Assembly (NCBI RefSeq): GCF_000176035.2
Contig: NC_015675.1
Location: forward strand, 3,662,001 to 3,726,000
Length of the DNA: 64,000 bases
Source: Mesorhizobium opportunistum WSM2075
GTDB lineage: Bacteria > Pseudomonadota > Alphaproteobacteria > Rhizobiales > Rhizobiaceae
Reading direction: 5' to 3'
The notes beneath the pieces were generated by a model that saw only the letters and a program-made list of their open reading frames with translations, made no database searches and was not told where the DNA came from. Of the stretch, positions 26,348 through 38,233 are shown in pieces. Within the stretch, counting starts at the first letter, position 1; each line of letters opens with the position of its first letter. Position numbers and translations under genes: made by a program.

Positions 26348-26395
26348 GACCGCCGGCGACGAGGCCGGCAAGCGACAATGAAAAGCGAGGATCCG

Positions 26396-27193
26396 ATGGC
26401 CGAACGCATCATCGAACTGCGCGACATCAAGAAGTCCTATGGCCAGGTCTATGCGCTGGGCGGGGTCGATCTCAGCGTCGACCGCGGCGAGGTGGTCGGC
26501 CTGATCGGCGACAATGGCGCCGGCAAATCGACGCTGATCAAGATCCTGTCCGGCGTCGTCAGCCCGACCAGCGGCGACATACTGGTGCGCGGCCAGCCGG
26601 TGAGCGGATGGAGCGCGGCGCGCTCGCGCGACGCCGGCATCGAGACGGTGTTCCAGGACCGGGCGCTGGCGGTGCAGCAGACCATCGTGCGCAACATCTT
26701 CATGGGCCGCGAACTCACCGGCTTCATGGGCTTTCTCAGGGTTAACAAGGAGATCGAGGAGGCGAGCCGGCTGATGCGCGACATCGGCTTCACCTCGAAG
26801 GTGTTCACGCCGCATTCGATCGTCGGCCAGCTTTCGGGCGGCGAACGCCAGGGCGTGGCGATCGCGCGCGCCATCTACAAGCAGGCGGAGCTGATCATCC
26901 TCGACGAGCCGACGACGGCGCTGTCGCTGACCGAGACCGCCAAGGTCTTCCATTTCGTGCGCCAGGTGCGGGCGAGCGGCCGCTCGATCCTGTTCATCGG
27001 CCACAACATCCATCATGTCTTCGACATTGCCGACCGCTTCGTGGTGCTGGACCGGGGCAAGGTGGCGCTGACCACTGACCGCAGCCAGGTCAAGTCGGCC
27101 GAGGAGCTCATCAATTTCATGGAAGACGTGGCGCATCCGGGCGGACTGCCCGGACTGCACGATGGCGGCGAAACGGAGCAGAGAGCGCGATGA
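26396..27193 (+). CDS. Sugar ABC transporter ATP-binding protein (single domain)
   Basis: A 265-residue ATPase. Walker A GDNGAGKST, signature LSGGERQGVAIARA, Walker B ELIILDEPTTA and the switch histidine in ILFIGHN are present. Unlike RbsA it has one ATPase domain, as in the FrcA-type fructose transporter of Sinorhizobium, so it presumably works as a homodimer. I prefer the ATG at 26396 (GCGAGGA upstream) over one six codons earlier. The stop overlaps the permease start. Confidence 0.92.
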   Translation: MAERIIELRDIKKSYGQVYALGGVDLSVDRGEVVGLIGDNGAGKSTLIKILSGVVSPTSGDILVRGQPVSGWSAARSRDAGIETVFQDRALAVQQTIVRNIFMGRELTGFMGFLRVNKEIEEASRLMRDIGFTSKVFTPHSIVGQLSGGERQGVAIARAIYKQAELIILDEPTTALSLTETAKVFHFVRQVRASGRSILFIGHNIHHVFDIADRFVVLDRGKVALTTDRSQVKSAEELINFMEDVAHPGGLPGLHDGGETEQRAR

Positions 27194-28239
27194 GCAAGGC
27201 CATGGAACCCGATCTGCAAAGCCCCTTCAGCGGTTCAAGCGTCGACACGGTTGGCAAGGAATGGCGGCATCCGTCCGATCACTGGCTGCGCGGCTTCGTC
27301 ATCGACAACCGTGCTTCGCTCGGCACGCTCGCCGTGTTCATCGTCATGATGGCGGTGTTCATGATCGCCAACCCGACCGTGTTCACCACCTGGTATCTCT
27401 ACAGCTCCGTGCTCACGACGCTCCCCGTCGCGCTGTTCGTGGTGGTGCCGCTGGTCTTCGTCGTCACCTGCGGTGAGATCGACCTGTCGTTTCCGGCGAC
27501 GATGGGTTTTGCTTCCTGGGTGTTCGCGCTGGTGGTGCAGGCCGGCTACGATCCGTTCCTTGGCATTGCGGCGGCATTGGTCACCGGCGTGCTGCTCGGC
27601 TTCCTCGTCGGGTCACTGGTCGTCTATGGCGGGCTATCGTCGCTGATCGCCACGCTCGGCATGAACTTCCTGCTGCGCGGCCTGATCCAGATCATCAACG
27701 AGGGCAGGTCGATGGCGCTGACCGGCCTTGCCGACACCTCAGCCTACAAGATCTTCTCCAGCCAGGTCTACGGCATCCCGGTGCAGATCTTCTGGGCCAT
27801 CGCTTTCGTCGTGCTGTCGGCAATGCTCTACAACCGCCACCGCTTCGGCGCGCAGGTCAAGGTGATCGGCGACAATCCCGACAGCGCCAAGCAGATGGGC
27901 ATCGACGTCAAATGGGTGCGGGTGAAGGTGTTCGTCTTCGTCGGCATAGGTGCCGCGATCGCCGGAACGTTTTCGGTGATGATCAATTTCACCTGGTGGC
28001 CGACCGCCGGCGACGGCTACCTGCTGCCGGTGCTGGCCTCGGTATTCGTCGGCGGCACCCCGACCTGGGGCGGCATCGGCACGGTCGCCGGTGGAGCCAT
28101 CGGCGCGGTGACCGTGTCGTTCATCCAGACCGGCGTCGTGGCGGCGGGCCTGAGCGGCTTCTACGTGCAGTTCTTCAACGGCCTGATCATCATCCTGTCG
28201 CTGCTGGGGCACAAGTGGAACCAGGCAAGGTATCGGTGA
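27190..28239 (+). CDS. Sugar ABC transporter permease
   Basis: A 349-residue membrane protein of the RbsC/FrcC type (BPD_transp_2) with about nine or ten helices, for example GTLAVFIVMMAVFMIANP and VALFVVVPLVFVVTCGEIDL. The conserved GEIDLSFPATMGFASW loop and VIGDNPDSAKQMGIDV are family hallmarks. Overlaps the ATPase gene by 4 bp; last gene of the operon. A hydrophilic N-terminal extension of about 40 residues precedes the first helix. Confidence 0.92.
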   Translation: MSKAMEPDLQSPFSGSSVDTVGKEWRHPSDHWLRGFVIDNRASLGTLAVFIVMMAVFMIANPTVFTTWYLYSSVLTTLPVALFVVVPLVFVVTCGEIDLSFPATMGFASWVFALVVQAGYDPFLGIAAALVTGVLLGFLVGSLVVYGGLSSLIATLGMNFLLRGLIQIINEGRSMALTGLADTSAYKIFSSQVYGIPVQIFWAIAFVVLSAMLYNRHRFGAQVKVIGDNPDSAKQMGIDVKWVRVKVFVFVGIGAAIAGTFSVMINFTWWPTAGDGYLLPVLASVFVGGTPTWGGIGTVAGGAIGAVTVSFIQTGVVAAGLSGFYVQFFNGLIIILSLLGHKWNQARYR

Positions 28240-28329
28240 GGGGCGCTGCCGACCCTACATCGCTGCGGCGTTAGCAAAAGAACTAGTGGATTGCTTCGGG
28301 CCAGTTTAGAGCAGCCACTCGATATGCTA

Positions 28330-28355
28330 GAACGTTCCTGCTTTGGGGAACGTTC
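28330..28355 (+). promoter_or_regulatory. Inverted repeat over the ribosome site of the KAP gene
   Basis: GAACGTTCC (28330-28338) and GGAACGTTC (28347-28355) are perfect 9-bp arms, and each arm contains the palindrome GAACGTTC. The second arm includes the GGGGAA ribosome site, ending 1 nt before the ATG. It could be an operator or an RNA hairpin that masks translation. Confidence 0.55.
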
Positions 28356-28356
28356 G

Positions 28357-29688
28357 ATGAAAATACTTGCGCCAGATGTCGAGCAAGCAGTTGCAGCCAG
28401 TGAGGATATTTTTGGCCGCGACTTGTTTGGTGATGGGCTCCTGAAGGTTTTCGATCTCAGTGATGATCCACTAGTTGTCGCGCTCGATGAGCCATGGGGA
28501 TCAGGAAAAACAGTCTTTGCAAGACGTTTGGCTAGCAGAGCGAGAGATCAGAAATTCAAGGTTGTCTATTTTGATGCGTTTAAACACGACTATGACCCAG
28601 ACGTCTTTGTTTCGCTTGCTTCGCAGATTATCGAAGAAACGGGAATAAGGCCAAAAGAGAAAAAGGAACTTAAGGCAAAAGCAAAAGACGTAGCGAAGAT
28701 TGTTGGACTGGTTGCTATAAAGGGTGCTATTCGTGGGCTTACAGCCGGTGTTGTTCGAGCTTCTGATTTCGAAGACGCAAATGAAGACGTAGCCAATGAA
28801 GTGGGTAAAGAAATCGAGGCTGAACTCGACAAAATTATTGATAGTCGATTAGAAAGTGCAAAAACGGAGCAAAGAGCATTCGAAGTCTTTCGTCAGACCC
28901 TTTCGACTCTAATGTCGACAGGTGACAGCGACAAGCCTCTTATATTTATTGTAGATGAACTTGATAGATGTAGGCCGACATATGCTTTGTCGGTTCTGGA
29001 GACGATAAAGCACTTATTCTCAGTCAAGAACGTTCACTTTTTGCTCGTTTGCCAGCTCGATCAGCTCTCGGCAGCGACCAGAAAAATGTATGGATCCGAG
29101 ATAGACGCGAGTTTGTATCTTGAGAAATTTGTTCATTTCAGAGTCACATTTCCACAATTCGAAAAAAGAGAGAAAGATCGGCTTCTAAAGAGATTTGTCC
29201 TAGATGTTCTCAAAGCAATGCCCGATGATGATGAATCCGGCCGTTTGAAGGACGGGTTCGCGGAATTTATTTCACTTGTTTGGGAGCGAGGGGAATATTC
29301 TCTCCGTCGAATCGAGCGTCTTTGCACACTGTTTGGGCTGTGTCTGGCTTTTACGAACAAGAAAACTATCCGCCATCCGGCATTAATACACATACTTTGT
29401 GATTTGAAACTTTCGTCTCCGATGTTGTTTGCTAAGGCAAAAACGGGGACCTTGAACTATCTAGATGTAAAGAATTTCTATCGATTTTCAGATGATTTAG
29501 ATAAAAGGAATAATAAACTAGATTGGTATTCTCTCAACTGGAGGTATTTTTTGTCATCCACTGAAGAATTAAAAGGGATGGATGTTAGCGGGTTTCGAGA
29601 CAGTTCGTTTTACTATAATATCGAAAGAGAGGATGTAGTTCGTTTTCTGGCCAATAATATTGTAGAACGATTTGCATTCCCGACTTGA
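28357..29688 (+). CDS. KAP family P-loop NTPase, probably horizontally acquired
   Basis: A 443-residue NTPase. Walker A is DEPWGSGKTVFARRL and Walker B is KPLIFIVDELDRCRP, followed by FLLVCQLDQL, all typical of the KAP family (PF07693). A hydrophobic stretch between the Walker motifs (VAKIVGLVAIKGAIRGLTAG) fits the membrane segments seen in this family. Base composition is far from that of its neighbours: one 60-base line at 28561 has 25 G/C, against 41 at 27541. KAP proteins include the phage-exclusion protein PifA, so a defence role is possible but unproven. I start at 28357; an upstream TTG extension is unlikely. It ends 3 bp from the helicase stop. Confidence 0.85.
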   Translation: MKILAPDVEQAVAASEDIFGRDLFGDGLLKVFDLSDDPLVVALDEPWGSGKTVFARRLASRARDQKFKVVYFDAFKHDYDPDVFVSLASQIIEETGIRPKEKKELKAKAKDVAKIVGLVAIKGAIRGLTAGVVRASDFEDANEDVANEVGKEIEAELDKIIDSRLESAKTEQRAFEVFRQTLSTLMSTGDSDKPLIFIVDELDRCRPTYALSVLETIKHLFSVKNVHFLLVCQLDQLSAATRKMYGSEIDASLYLEKFVHFRVTFPQFEKREKDRLLKRFVLDVLKAMPDDDESGRLKDGFAEFISLVWERGEYSLRRIERLCTLFGLCLAFTNKKTIRHPALIHILCDLKLSSPMLFAKAKTGTLNYLDVKNFYRFSDDLDKRNNKLDWYSLNWRYFLSSTEELKGMDVSGFRDSSFYYNIEREDVVRFLANNIVERFAFPT

Positions 29689-29691
29689 ACT

Positions 29692-32391
<2,700 letters not shown>

Positions 32392-32652
32392 CTTCCCCCC
32401 GAATGTAGTGATTCGGGAGGGAAAGACCAGAAGTGTCTACGTTTTGTTCCCGGTAAAGTGGCTTATCCGGCCGCCTAGCCAGCGGACGATCGGCCTGCCC
32501 AGCGTTTGCAGCAGGGGAGACAGCCCCTATCACGCCGCATGGCTCAAGCTTGACAGGCGGGGCGGGCGGAGGAAAGTTGTGTTCCGGGCGGCAACGCAAT
32601 GCCGGGTTGCCCATGGCCGCGCCGCAGCGCGAACAGTCGAAGGAGTATCATC

Positions 32653-34971
32653 TTGGCTGTCACCATCACCTCCCTCGTTCTTTTTCTGCTTGGCCTGGCG
32701 CTTGGCGCCGGCGGCATCTGGTTGGCTTCGCTGGGCGGCAGTTGGTATTACATCATCGCCGGTCTCGCCTTCCTGATCGCCGCTTGGCTGCTCTACCGGC
32801 GCCGCTCCACGGCACTGTGGCTCTATGCGGCGATCGTGATCGGCACGCTGGCCTGGGCGGTCTGGGAAATCGGCTTCGACTGGTGGGAACTCGGCCCGCG
32901 CGGCGGCATCATCGTGCTGGTGGCGCTGTGGCTGCTGACGCCGTGGGCGAGGCGGGGGCTTGCCGGTCCCGACGGGCGCGCACCGCTGATCCTGGCGGTG
33001 CTGGCGTCGCTGGCGGTGGCCGGCTATTCGATGACCACGGACCCCAAGGACATCGCCGGCGCGCTCGACACCGATAAGGTGACCCCCAACGCCAATCTTG
33101 GCGGCGATGTGCCGGCCGGCGAGTGGCACTATTACGGCCGCACGCAATTCGGCCAGCGCTATTCCCCGCTCGACCAGATCACGCCGGACAATGTCGCCAA
33201 CCTGAAGCCAGCCTGGACCTACCGGACCGGCGACGTAAAGGGGCCTGACGATGTTGGCGAGACCACCTATCAGGTCACGCCGCTGAAAGTCGGCGACACG
33301 CTCTACATCTGCACGCCGCACAATTTTGCCATCGCGGTCGATGCGGCGACCGGCAAGGAAAAATGGCGCTACGATCCCAAGATCAAGCTCGACAAGGATC
33401 GCCAGCACCAGACCTGCCGTGGCGTATCCTATTATGCCGATGCCGCAGGCGCTGCCGGGCAACCCTGCGCCACGCGCGTCTACCTGCCGACCTCGGATGC
33501 GCGGCTGATCGCGCTCGACGCCGCCAACGGGCAGGTCTGCCCCGCCTTCGCCGAGGGCGGCACGCTCAACCTTCTGACAGGGATGCCGTACCCGAAGTCG
33601 GGCTATTATTACTCGACTTCGGCGCCGCTGATCGCGGGCGGCAAGATCATCGTCGGCGGCGCGGTCAACGACAATTATTCGACGCAGGAGCCGTCCGGCG
33701 TCATCCGCGCCTATGATGCCGCCACCGGCAAATTGCTGTGGAACTGGGATTCCGGCAATCCGGACCAGACGACGCCGCTGGCGCCCGGCCAGACCTACAC
33801 CGCCAACTCGCCCAACATGTGGTCGACGCCGAGCGCCGACGAGAAGCTCGGCCTGCTCTATGTGCCGCTCGGCAACCAGACGCCGGACCAACTCGGCATG
33901 GGCCGCAGCGACAATGTCGAGAAGTTCTCCTCCTCGATCACCGCGCTCGACCTCAACACCGGACAGTTGAAATGGGTGCGGCAGACCGTACATCACGACC
34001 TGTGGGACATGGACGTGCCGGCGCAGCCGACCCTGATCGACATCACCAAGGCCGACGGCTCGATCGTGCCGGCCCTGGTCGGGCCGACCAAGCAGGGCGA
34101 TCTCTATGTGCTCGACCGGCGCAGCGGTGAGCCGGTGATCGCGGTCAAGGAAGTGCCGGCGCCAGGCGGCGCCATCGAAGGCGACCACACATCGCCGACC
34201 CAGCCGGCGTCGGACCTCTCCTTCAACCCGAAGCCGCTGACCGATGCCGACATGTGGGGCATCACCATGTTCGACCAGCTGGCCTGCCGGATCGCTTTCC
34301 ACAAATTGCGCTATGAAGGCCGCTACACGCCGCCCTCGCTGCAGGGATCGCTGGTCTATCCCGGTAATTTCGGCACCTTCAACTGGGGCGGCGTGGCGGT
34401 CGATCCGGTGCGGCAGGTGATGTTCGGCATGCCGACCTATCTCGCCTTCACGTCGAGACTCGTTCCGCGCGCGGACGTGCCGGCGCCGGGCGACGACACC
34501 AAGGGCAGCGAGCAGGGGCTGAACCGCAATGACGGCGCTCCCTATGCGGTGGTGATGGGACCGTTCCTGTCGCCGCTCGGCATTCCCTGCCAGGCGCCGC
34601 CCTGGGGCTATGTCGCCGGCGTCGATCTCAGGACCGGCGCGATCGCCTACAAGCACCGCAACGGCACCGTCTACGACATGACGCCACTGCCGCTGCCGCT
34701 GAAGGTCGGGGTGCCCGGCATTGGCGGGCCGATGATCACCGCCGGCGGCGTCGCCTTCCTGGGTGCTGCGGTCGACGATTATCTGCGCGCCTATGATTTG
34801 ACATCGGGCAAGCAGCTCTGGCAGGCACGGCTGCCGGCCGGCGGGCAATCGACGCCGATGACCTATACGGTGGCGGACGGGCGCCAGTTCGTGGTCATCG
34901 TCGCCGGCGGCCACGGCTCGGTCGGCACCAAGCCCGGGGATTACGTAATGGCCTACGCGCTGCCGAAGTAG
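32653..34971 (+). CDS. gcd: Membrane-bound PQQ-dependent glucose dehydrogenase
   Basis: A 772-residue quinoprotein. Five N-terminal membrane helices (about 1-145, for example YYIIAGLAFLIAAWLLY) anchor a periplasmic eight-bladed PQQ propeller that begins GEWHYYGRTQFGQRYSPLDQ and includes VHHDLWDMDVPAQPTL and GGPMITAGGVAFLGAAVDDY. It oxidises glucose to gluconolactone in the periplasm and passes electrons to ubiquinone; in soil bacteria the acid formed dissolves phosphate. Start is a TTG with AAGGAG 7 nt upstream. PQQ synthesis genes are not in view, so cofactor supply lies elsewhere. Confidence 0.95.
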   Translation: MAVTITSLVLFLLGLALGAGGIWLASLGGSWYYIIAGLAFLIAAWLLYRRRSTALWLYAAIVIGTLAWAVWEIGFDWWELGPRGGIIVLVALWLLTPWARRGLAGPDGRAPLILAVLASLAVAGYSMTTDPKDIAGALDTDKVTPNANLGGDVPAGEWHYYGRTQFGQRYSPLDQITPDNVANLKPAWTYRTGDVKGPDDVGETTYQVTPLKVGDTLYICTPHNFAIAVDAATGKEKWRYDPKIKLDKDRQHQTCRGVSYYADAAGAAGQPCATRVYLPTSDARLIALDAANGQVCPAFAEGGTLNLLTGMPYPKSGYYYSTSAPLIAGGKIIVGGAVNDNYSTQEPSGVIRAYDAATGKLLWNWDSGNPDQTTPLAPGQTYTANSPNMWSTPSADEKLGLLYVPLGNQTPDQLGMGRSDNVEKFSSSITALDLNTGQLKWVRQTVHHDLWDMDVPAQPTLIDITKADGSIVPALVGPTKQGDLYVLDRRSGEPVIAVKEVPAPGGAIEGDHTSPTQPASDLSFNPKPLTDADMWGITMFDQLACRIAFHKLRYEGRYTPPSLQGSLVYPGNFGTFNWGGVAVDPVRQVMFGMPTYLAFTSRLVPRADVPAPGDDTKGSEQGLNRNDGAPYAVVMGPFLSPLGIPCQAPPWGYVAGVDLRTGAIAYKHRNGTVYDMTPLPLPLKVGVPGIGGPMITAGGVAFLGAAVDDYLRAYDLTSGKQLWQARLPAGGQSTPMTYTVADGRQFVVIVAGGHGSVGTKPGDYVMAYALPK

Positions 34972-34998
34972 GCGGCGGGCAACACCAAATCGTTGGTG

Positions 34999-35436
34999 CT
35001 AGCCGAGCCCCAAATGGCCCTTCAGGCTGGGCACCGAGCCGAGCACCTGGTTGGTCAAATCGGGGCCAGCGGCGGCTTCGGCCTGCTGGACCAGCGTTTC
35101 GCCGGCCTTCTGGATTTGCGCCATGTCGAGGCCGGATGCCTTGAGCGCGGCGAGGCCGTTGACCAGCGCGCCGGCCTTTTCGCCGAGGACGCCGCCAAGG
35201 GCGCCCTGCAGCGACGACAGGAAGCCGCCACCGCCGCCGGCAGGGGCGGCGGCCATGACATCATATTTCTGCGCCAGCGCATCGGCGCCCGGGATCTTGG
35301 CGAAGAAGGACGAAGCGCTGGTGCCTTCCGCTTCGTGCTCGAGCACCGAGAAAATGGTGCCGACGACTTTTTCCGTCGTTGCCTGGTCGAGACCCGCCTT
35401 CTGCGAAACGGTGTTCACGATGTCCTGTACGTCCAT
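34999..35436 (-). CDS. Small helical protein, DUF2780/DUF2267-like
   Basis: A 145-residue protein without signal peptide. The N-terminal helix pair (IVNTVSQKAGLDQATTEKVV), IPGADALAQKYD, a Gly-rich linker and ALGGVLGEKAGALVNGLAAL resemble DUF2780/DUF2267-type proteins, whose function is unknown. The assignment is by impression only. A short membrane-protein gene ends 4 nt upstream, so the two are likely translated together. Convergent with gcd. Confidence 0.6.
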   Translation of the reverse strand: MDVQDIVNTVSQKAGLDQATTEKVVGTIFSVLEHEAEGTSASSFFAKIPGADALAQKYDVMAAAPAGGGGGFLSSLQGALGGVLGEKAGALVNGLAALKASGLDMAQIQKAGETLVQQAEAAAGPDLTNQVLGSVPSLKGHLGLG

Positions 35437-35440
35437 GACT

Positions 35441-35605
35441 TCACCTCAACCTTGGGTTTTTCGTGTTTGCCGGATAGCGCTGGCTGCGAACCTTGACCGT
35501 CGACTTCTTGACCATGGACTCGCGGCTCGCCGCGACAATTGTCGCGCGCATCGCCGGTATGGCGGCGGCAATCATGAAGGCGGTTGCAAGGATCGGCATG
35601 GTCAT
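35441..35605 (-). CDS. 54-residue putative membrane peptide
   Basis: A short frame starting MTMPILATAFMIAAAIPAMR and ending in a basic tail (KKSTVKVRSQRYPANTK). GGAGG lies 5 nt upstream of the ATG, a near-ideal ribosome site, and the stop codon is 4 nt before the ATG of the next gene. The hydrophobic N-terminus could be a membrane anchor or a signal. No family recognised. The strong ribosome site and coupling are the main support. Confidence 0.5.
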   Translation of the reverse strand: MTMPILATAFMIAAAIPAMRATIVAASRESMVKKSTVKVRSQRYPANTKNPRLR

Positions 35606-35832
35606 CGTTTCCTCCAGGCCGCGCCATCGGGCGGCCGATCAGCCAGTTTCCCCTACTATTGTGGCAGCGCCATCAAGATTGTCGATGATGACAAAAACGT
35701 GATGAGAGATGAGATCCGTCGTCTGGGCGCCGATCGCTGGGCGGACCGATGTCACTGTCCCGTGACTGGACGATGAGAGGCTGGCCCCTATCTTGCGGAC
35801 GGCAGGGACAGTCCAGCCCGGAGGAGTGCGCC

Positions 35833-36720
35833 ATGACCGACGTCACCACCACACCCGTGATCACCCAGGCGATGATCGACGCCTATGACGAATACACGCA
35901 TCTGACGCTCGACCGCCGCCGCTTCATGGAACAACTGAGCAGGCTTGCCGGGTCGGGTGCGGCGGCGGCCGCGATCGCGCCGCTTTTGGCCGCGAACTCC
36001 GCCCAGGCGGCGATCGTTGCCGAAAACGATGCCCGCGTGAAAGGCGAGGACATCACCTATCCCGGCAGCGGCGGCGAGATGAAGGGCTATCTGGTCAGAC
36101 CGGCAAACCAGACAGGCAAGGTCGGCACCGTCATCGTCATCCATGAAAACAGGGGGCTCAACCCGCATATCCGCGACGTTGCCCGGCGCGTGGCGCTGGA
36201 AGGGTTCGTGGCGCTGGCGCCCGATTTCCTGTCGCCGCTCGGCGGCACGCCCGCCGACGAGGACAAGGCGCGCGACATGTTCACCACGCTCGACCCGGCA
36301 CAGGCCGTCGCCAACGGCGTTGCCACCGTCGCCTTCCTCAAGGCCGACAAGGACGGCAACGGCAAGGTCGGCGCCATCGGCTTCTGCTGGGGCGGCGGCA
36401 CCGCCAACATGCTGGCCGTCAATGCCCCCGACCTTGCCGCCAGCGTCGCCTATTACGGCATGCAGCCGAAGGCCGCGGACGTGTCGAAGATCAAGGCGGC
36501 ATTGCTGCTGCACTATGCCGGGCTCGACGATCGCACCAATGCCGGCATCGACGCTTTCAAGAAGGAACTGGATGCCGCCCATGTCGAATACAAGGTCTAT
36601 GTCTATGAAGGCGCCAACCATGCCTTCAACAACGACACCTCAGCGGCGCGCTACGACAAGAAGGCGGCCGATCTCGCCTGGGGCCGGACGATCGCTTTTT
36701 TGAAGGAGAAACTGGCGTAG
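35833..36720 (+). CDS. Dienelactone hydrolase family protein with N-terminal export-like extension
   Basis: A 295-residue alpha/beta hydrolase. The catalytic Cys is in IGFCWGGG, Asp in HYAGLDDRTN and His in GANHAFNND, the dienelactone hydrolase triad. TVIVIHENRGLNPHIRDVAR is also typical. About 75 residues precede the fold and contain LDRRRFMEQLSRLAG then a hydrophobic Ala-rich run ending NSAQA, which resembles a twin-arginine signal placed about 35 residues from the start. The ATG follows GGAGG. Substrate unknown; many such proteins are not in aromatic pathways. Confidence 0.88.
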   Translation: MTDVTTTPVITQAMIDAYDEYTHLTLDRRRFMEQLSRLAGSGAAAAAIAPLLAANSAQAAIVAENDARVKGEDITYPGSGGEMKGYLVRPANQTGKVGTVIVIHENRGLNPHIRDVARRVALEGFVALAPDFLSPLGGTPADEDKARDMFTTLDPAQAVANGVATVAFLKADKDGNGKVGAIGFCWGGGTANMLAVNAPDLAASVAYYGMQPKAADVSKIKAALLLHYAGLDDRTNAGIDAFKKELDAAHVEYKVYVYEGANHAFNNDTSAARYDKKAADLAWGRTIAFLKEKLA

Positions 36721-36724
36721 GTGT

Positions 36725-37627
36725 CTAATCCGTCCTCGCCGGCTTGTGGAAGGCGACGCCGGCGACCACCAGCGCGATGCCAACACAATCGCTGAAGCCG
36801 GGTATCTGGCGCAGCACGATGACGCCGATCAGCGTTGCCGTGACCGGGAGCAGCGACAGCATCAGCGCAAAGCTCGAACGCGGCAGCCGCGACATGGCGA
36901 GCTGATCGCAGATGTAGGGAATGACCGAGGAACAGATGCCGACGCCGATGGCGGCGATGAGCAGCGGCGGCGAGAAGAAGGCGGGCAGCGCGTCGGTAAA
37001 GCCGATCGGAAGCACGACCAAGAAGGCGACTGCCATGGCTGCTCCCAGGCCCGCTATGCCGTCACCGGCGCCGGCGCGGGCGACGCGGTGGCCGAGCACG
37101 ATGTAGCCGACAAAGAGCGCGCCGTTGAGGAAGGCCCAGAACAGCCCGAGCGGATCGCTGGACCACTTCACGTCGATCAGCAGCAAGGTGCCGGTGACGG
37201 CTATCGTCAGGGCGGCCAGGTTGCGGACGCTCCTGAGGCCGACCAGCGCGACGCCGATTGTGCCGACGAATTCGATCGCTGCCACCAGCGAGATCGGCAA
37301 CCGGTCGAGCGCCAGGTAGAACGCGCAGTTCATCACTGCCAAGCAAGCGCCGAAGGCCAGCAACAGCAGCCGGGTTTGGGGATCGGCGCGGGCGAAGGTC
37401 CGCCACGGGCGCGTCAGCGGTGCGAAGATCAGCGCGGCGGTGGCGATGCGCAGCCACGCCATGCCGAGCACGCCGACATGCGGGAAAAGCAGCACCGCGA
37501 AAGCCGGGCCCAGATAGTGGAAGACGGCGCTGACGCCGAACCAGACATGCGGCGGCAGTTTTGCCGCCAGGAGCATGGGGCCGCCGAGGGCAGGGCTGGC
37601 AGCAGGCGCTTGCGTTCGATCGTTCAT
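36725..37627 (-). CDS. EamA/RhtA-type exporter of the DMT superfamily
   Basis: A 300-residue protein with ten hydrophobic helices in two EamA repeats (LGPAFAVLLFPHVGVLGMAW; VIPYICDQLAMSRLPRSSFA). The pattern fits RhtA-like threonine/homoserine exporters. Located back-to-back with an Lrp-type regulator about 90 bp away, an arrangement common for amino-acid exporters controlled by their substrates. The exported compound is inferred, not shown. Confidence 0.85.
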   Translation of the reverse strand: MNDRTQAPAASPALGGPMLLAAKLPPHVWFGVSAVFHYLGPAFAVLLFPHVGVLGMAWLRIATAALIFAPLTRPWRTFARADPQTRLLLLAFGACLAVMNCAFYLALDRLPISLVAAIEFVGTIGVALVGLRSVRNLAALTIAVTGTLLLIDVKWSSDPLGLFWAFLNGALFVGYIVLGHRVARAGAGDGIAGLGAAMAVAFLVVLPIGFTDALPAFFSPPLLIAAIGVGICSSVIPYICDQLAMSRLPRSSFALMLSLLPVTATLIGVIVLRQIPGFSDCVGIALVVAGVAFHKPARTD

Positions 37628-37716
37628 CGGATCAGTATCGCAGGCGGTTTTTCCTAATCACATGGGGAGCGACCGGCCTGTCTGGCATGTTCCTTACCGG
37701 AAGCAAGGATTTTTCC

Positions 37717-38196
37717 GTGAAACGCCTTCGAACCGAAAACATCGATCTCGATGCCGCGGACATGAAGATCCTGCGCCTGCTGGAAAAGGATGCGCGCGCC
37801 AGCACGGCGGAGCTGGCGCGCGCGGTCGGCCTGTCGGCACCGAGTGTCGCGGAGCGGATCAAGCGGCTGCAGGAGAACGGCGTGATCGAAGCCTATTGCG
37901 TCAGGATCAATCCCGCCGCCCTTGGCCTGAAGCTGTCGGCGTGGCTGCGGATCCGGCCGGTGCCGGGGCAATTGTCCGTGGTGGCCGACATCATCCGCGA
38001 GCTACCGGAGATCGCGCAATGCGACCGGGTGACCGGGGAGGACTGTTTCATTGCGCTCGCGCATGTCGGCTCGGTAACGGAGCTGGAACGGGTGATCGAC
38101 CGGATCATCCCCTACGCGATGACCAACACGGCCATCATCCAGTCGTCGCCGGTGGTGGCGCGCTCGCCGCTGGCTGCGATCAAAAGATCGGCGTAG
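37717..38196 (+). CDS. Lrp/AsnC family transcriptional regulator
   Basis: A 159-residue regulator with an N-terminal helix-turn-helix (DMKILRLLEKDARASTAELA, SAPSVAERIKRLQENGVI) and a C-terminal ligand-binding RAM domain (GEDCFIALAHVGSVTELE). It probably senses an amino acid and controls the divergent EamA exporter. I prefer the GTG at 37717, with AAGGA 8-9 nt upstream; an ATG at 37687 has a poorer site. Confidence 0.88.
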   Translation: MKRLRTENIDLDAADMKILRLLEKDARASTAELARAVGLSAPSVAERIKRLQENGVIEAYCVRINPAALGLKLSAWLRIRPVPGQLSVVADIIRELPEIAQCDRVTGEDCFIALAHVGSVTELERVIDRIIPYAMTNTAIIQSSPVVARSPLAAIKRSA

Positions 38197-38233
38197 ACCG
38201 GGGCGCAATTCGAGAGATGCTTGTTGATGGGTT

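Noticed and set aside
32530..34914. A 794-codon open frame on the minus strand
   Set aside because: Shadow of gcd, whose PQQ-propeller motifs are unambiguous on the plus strand.
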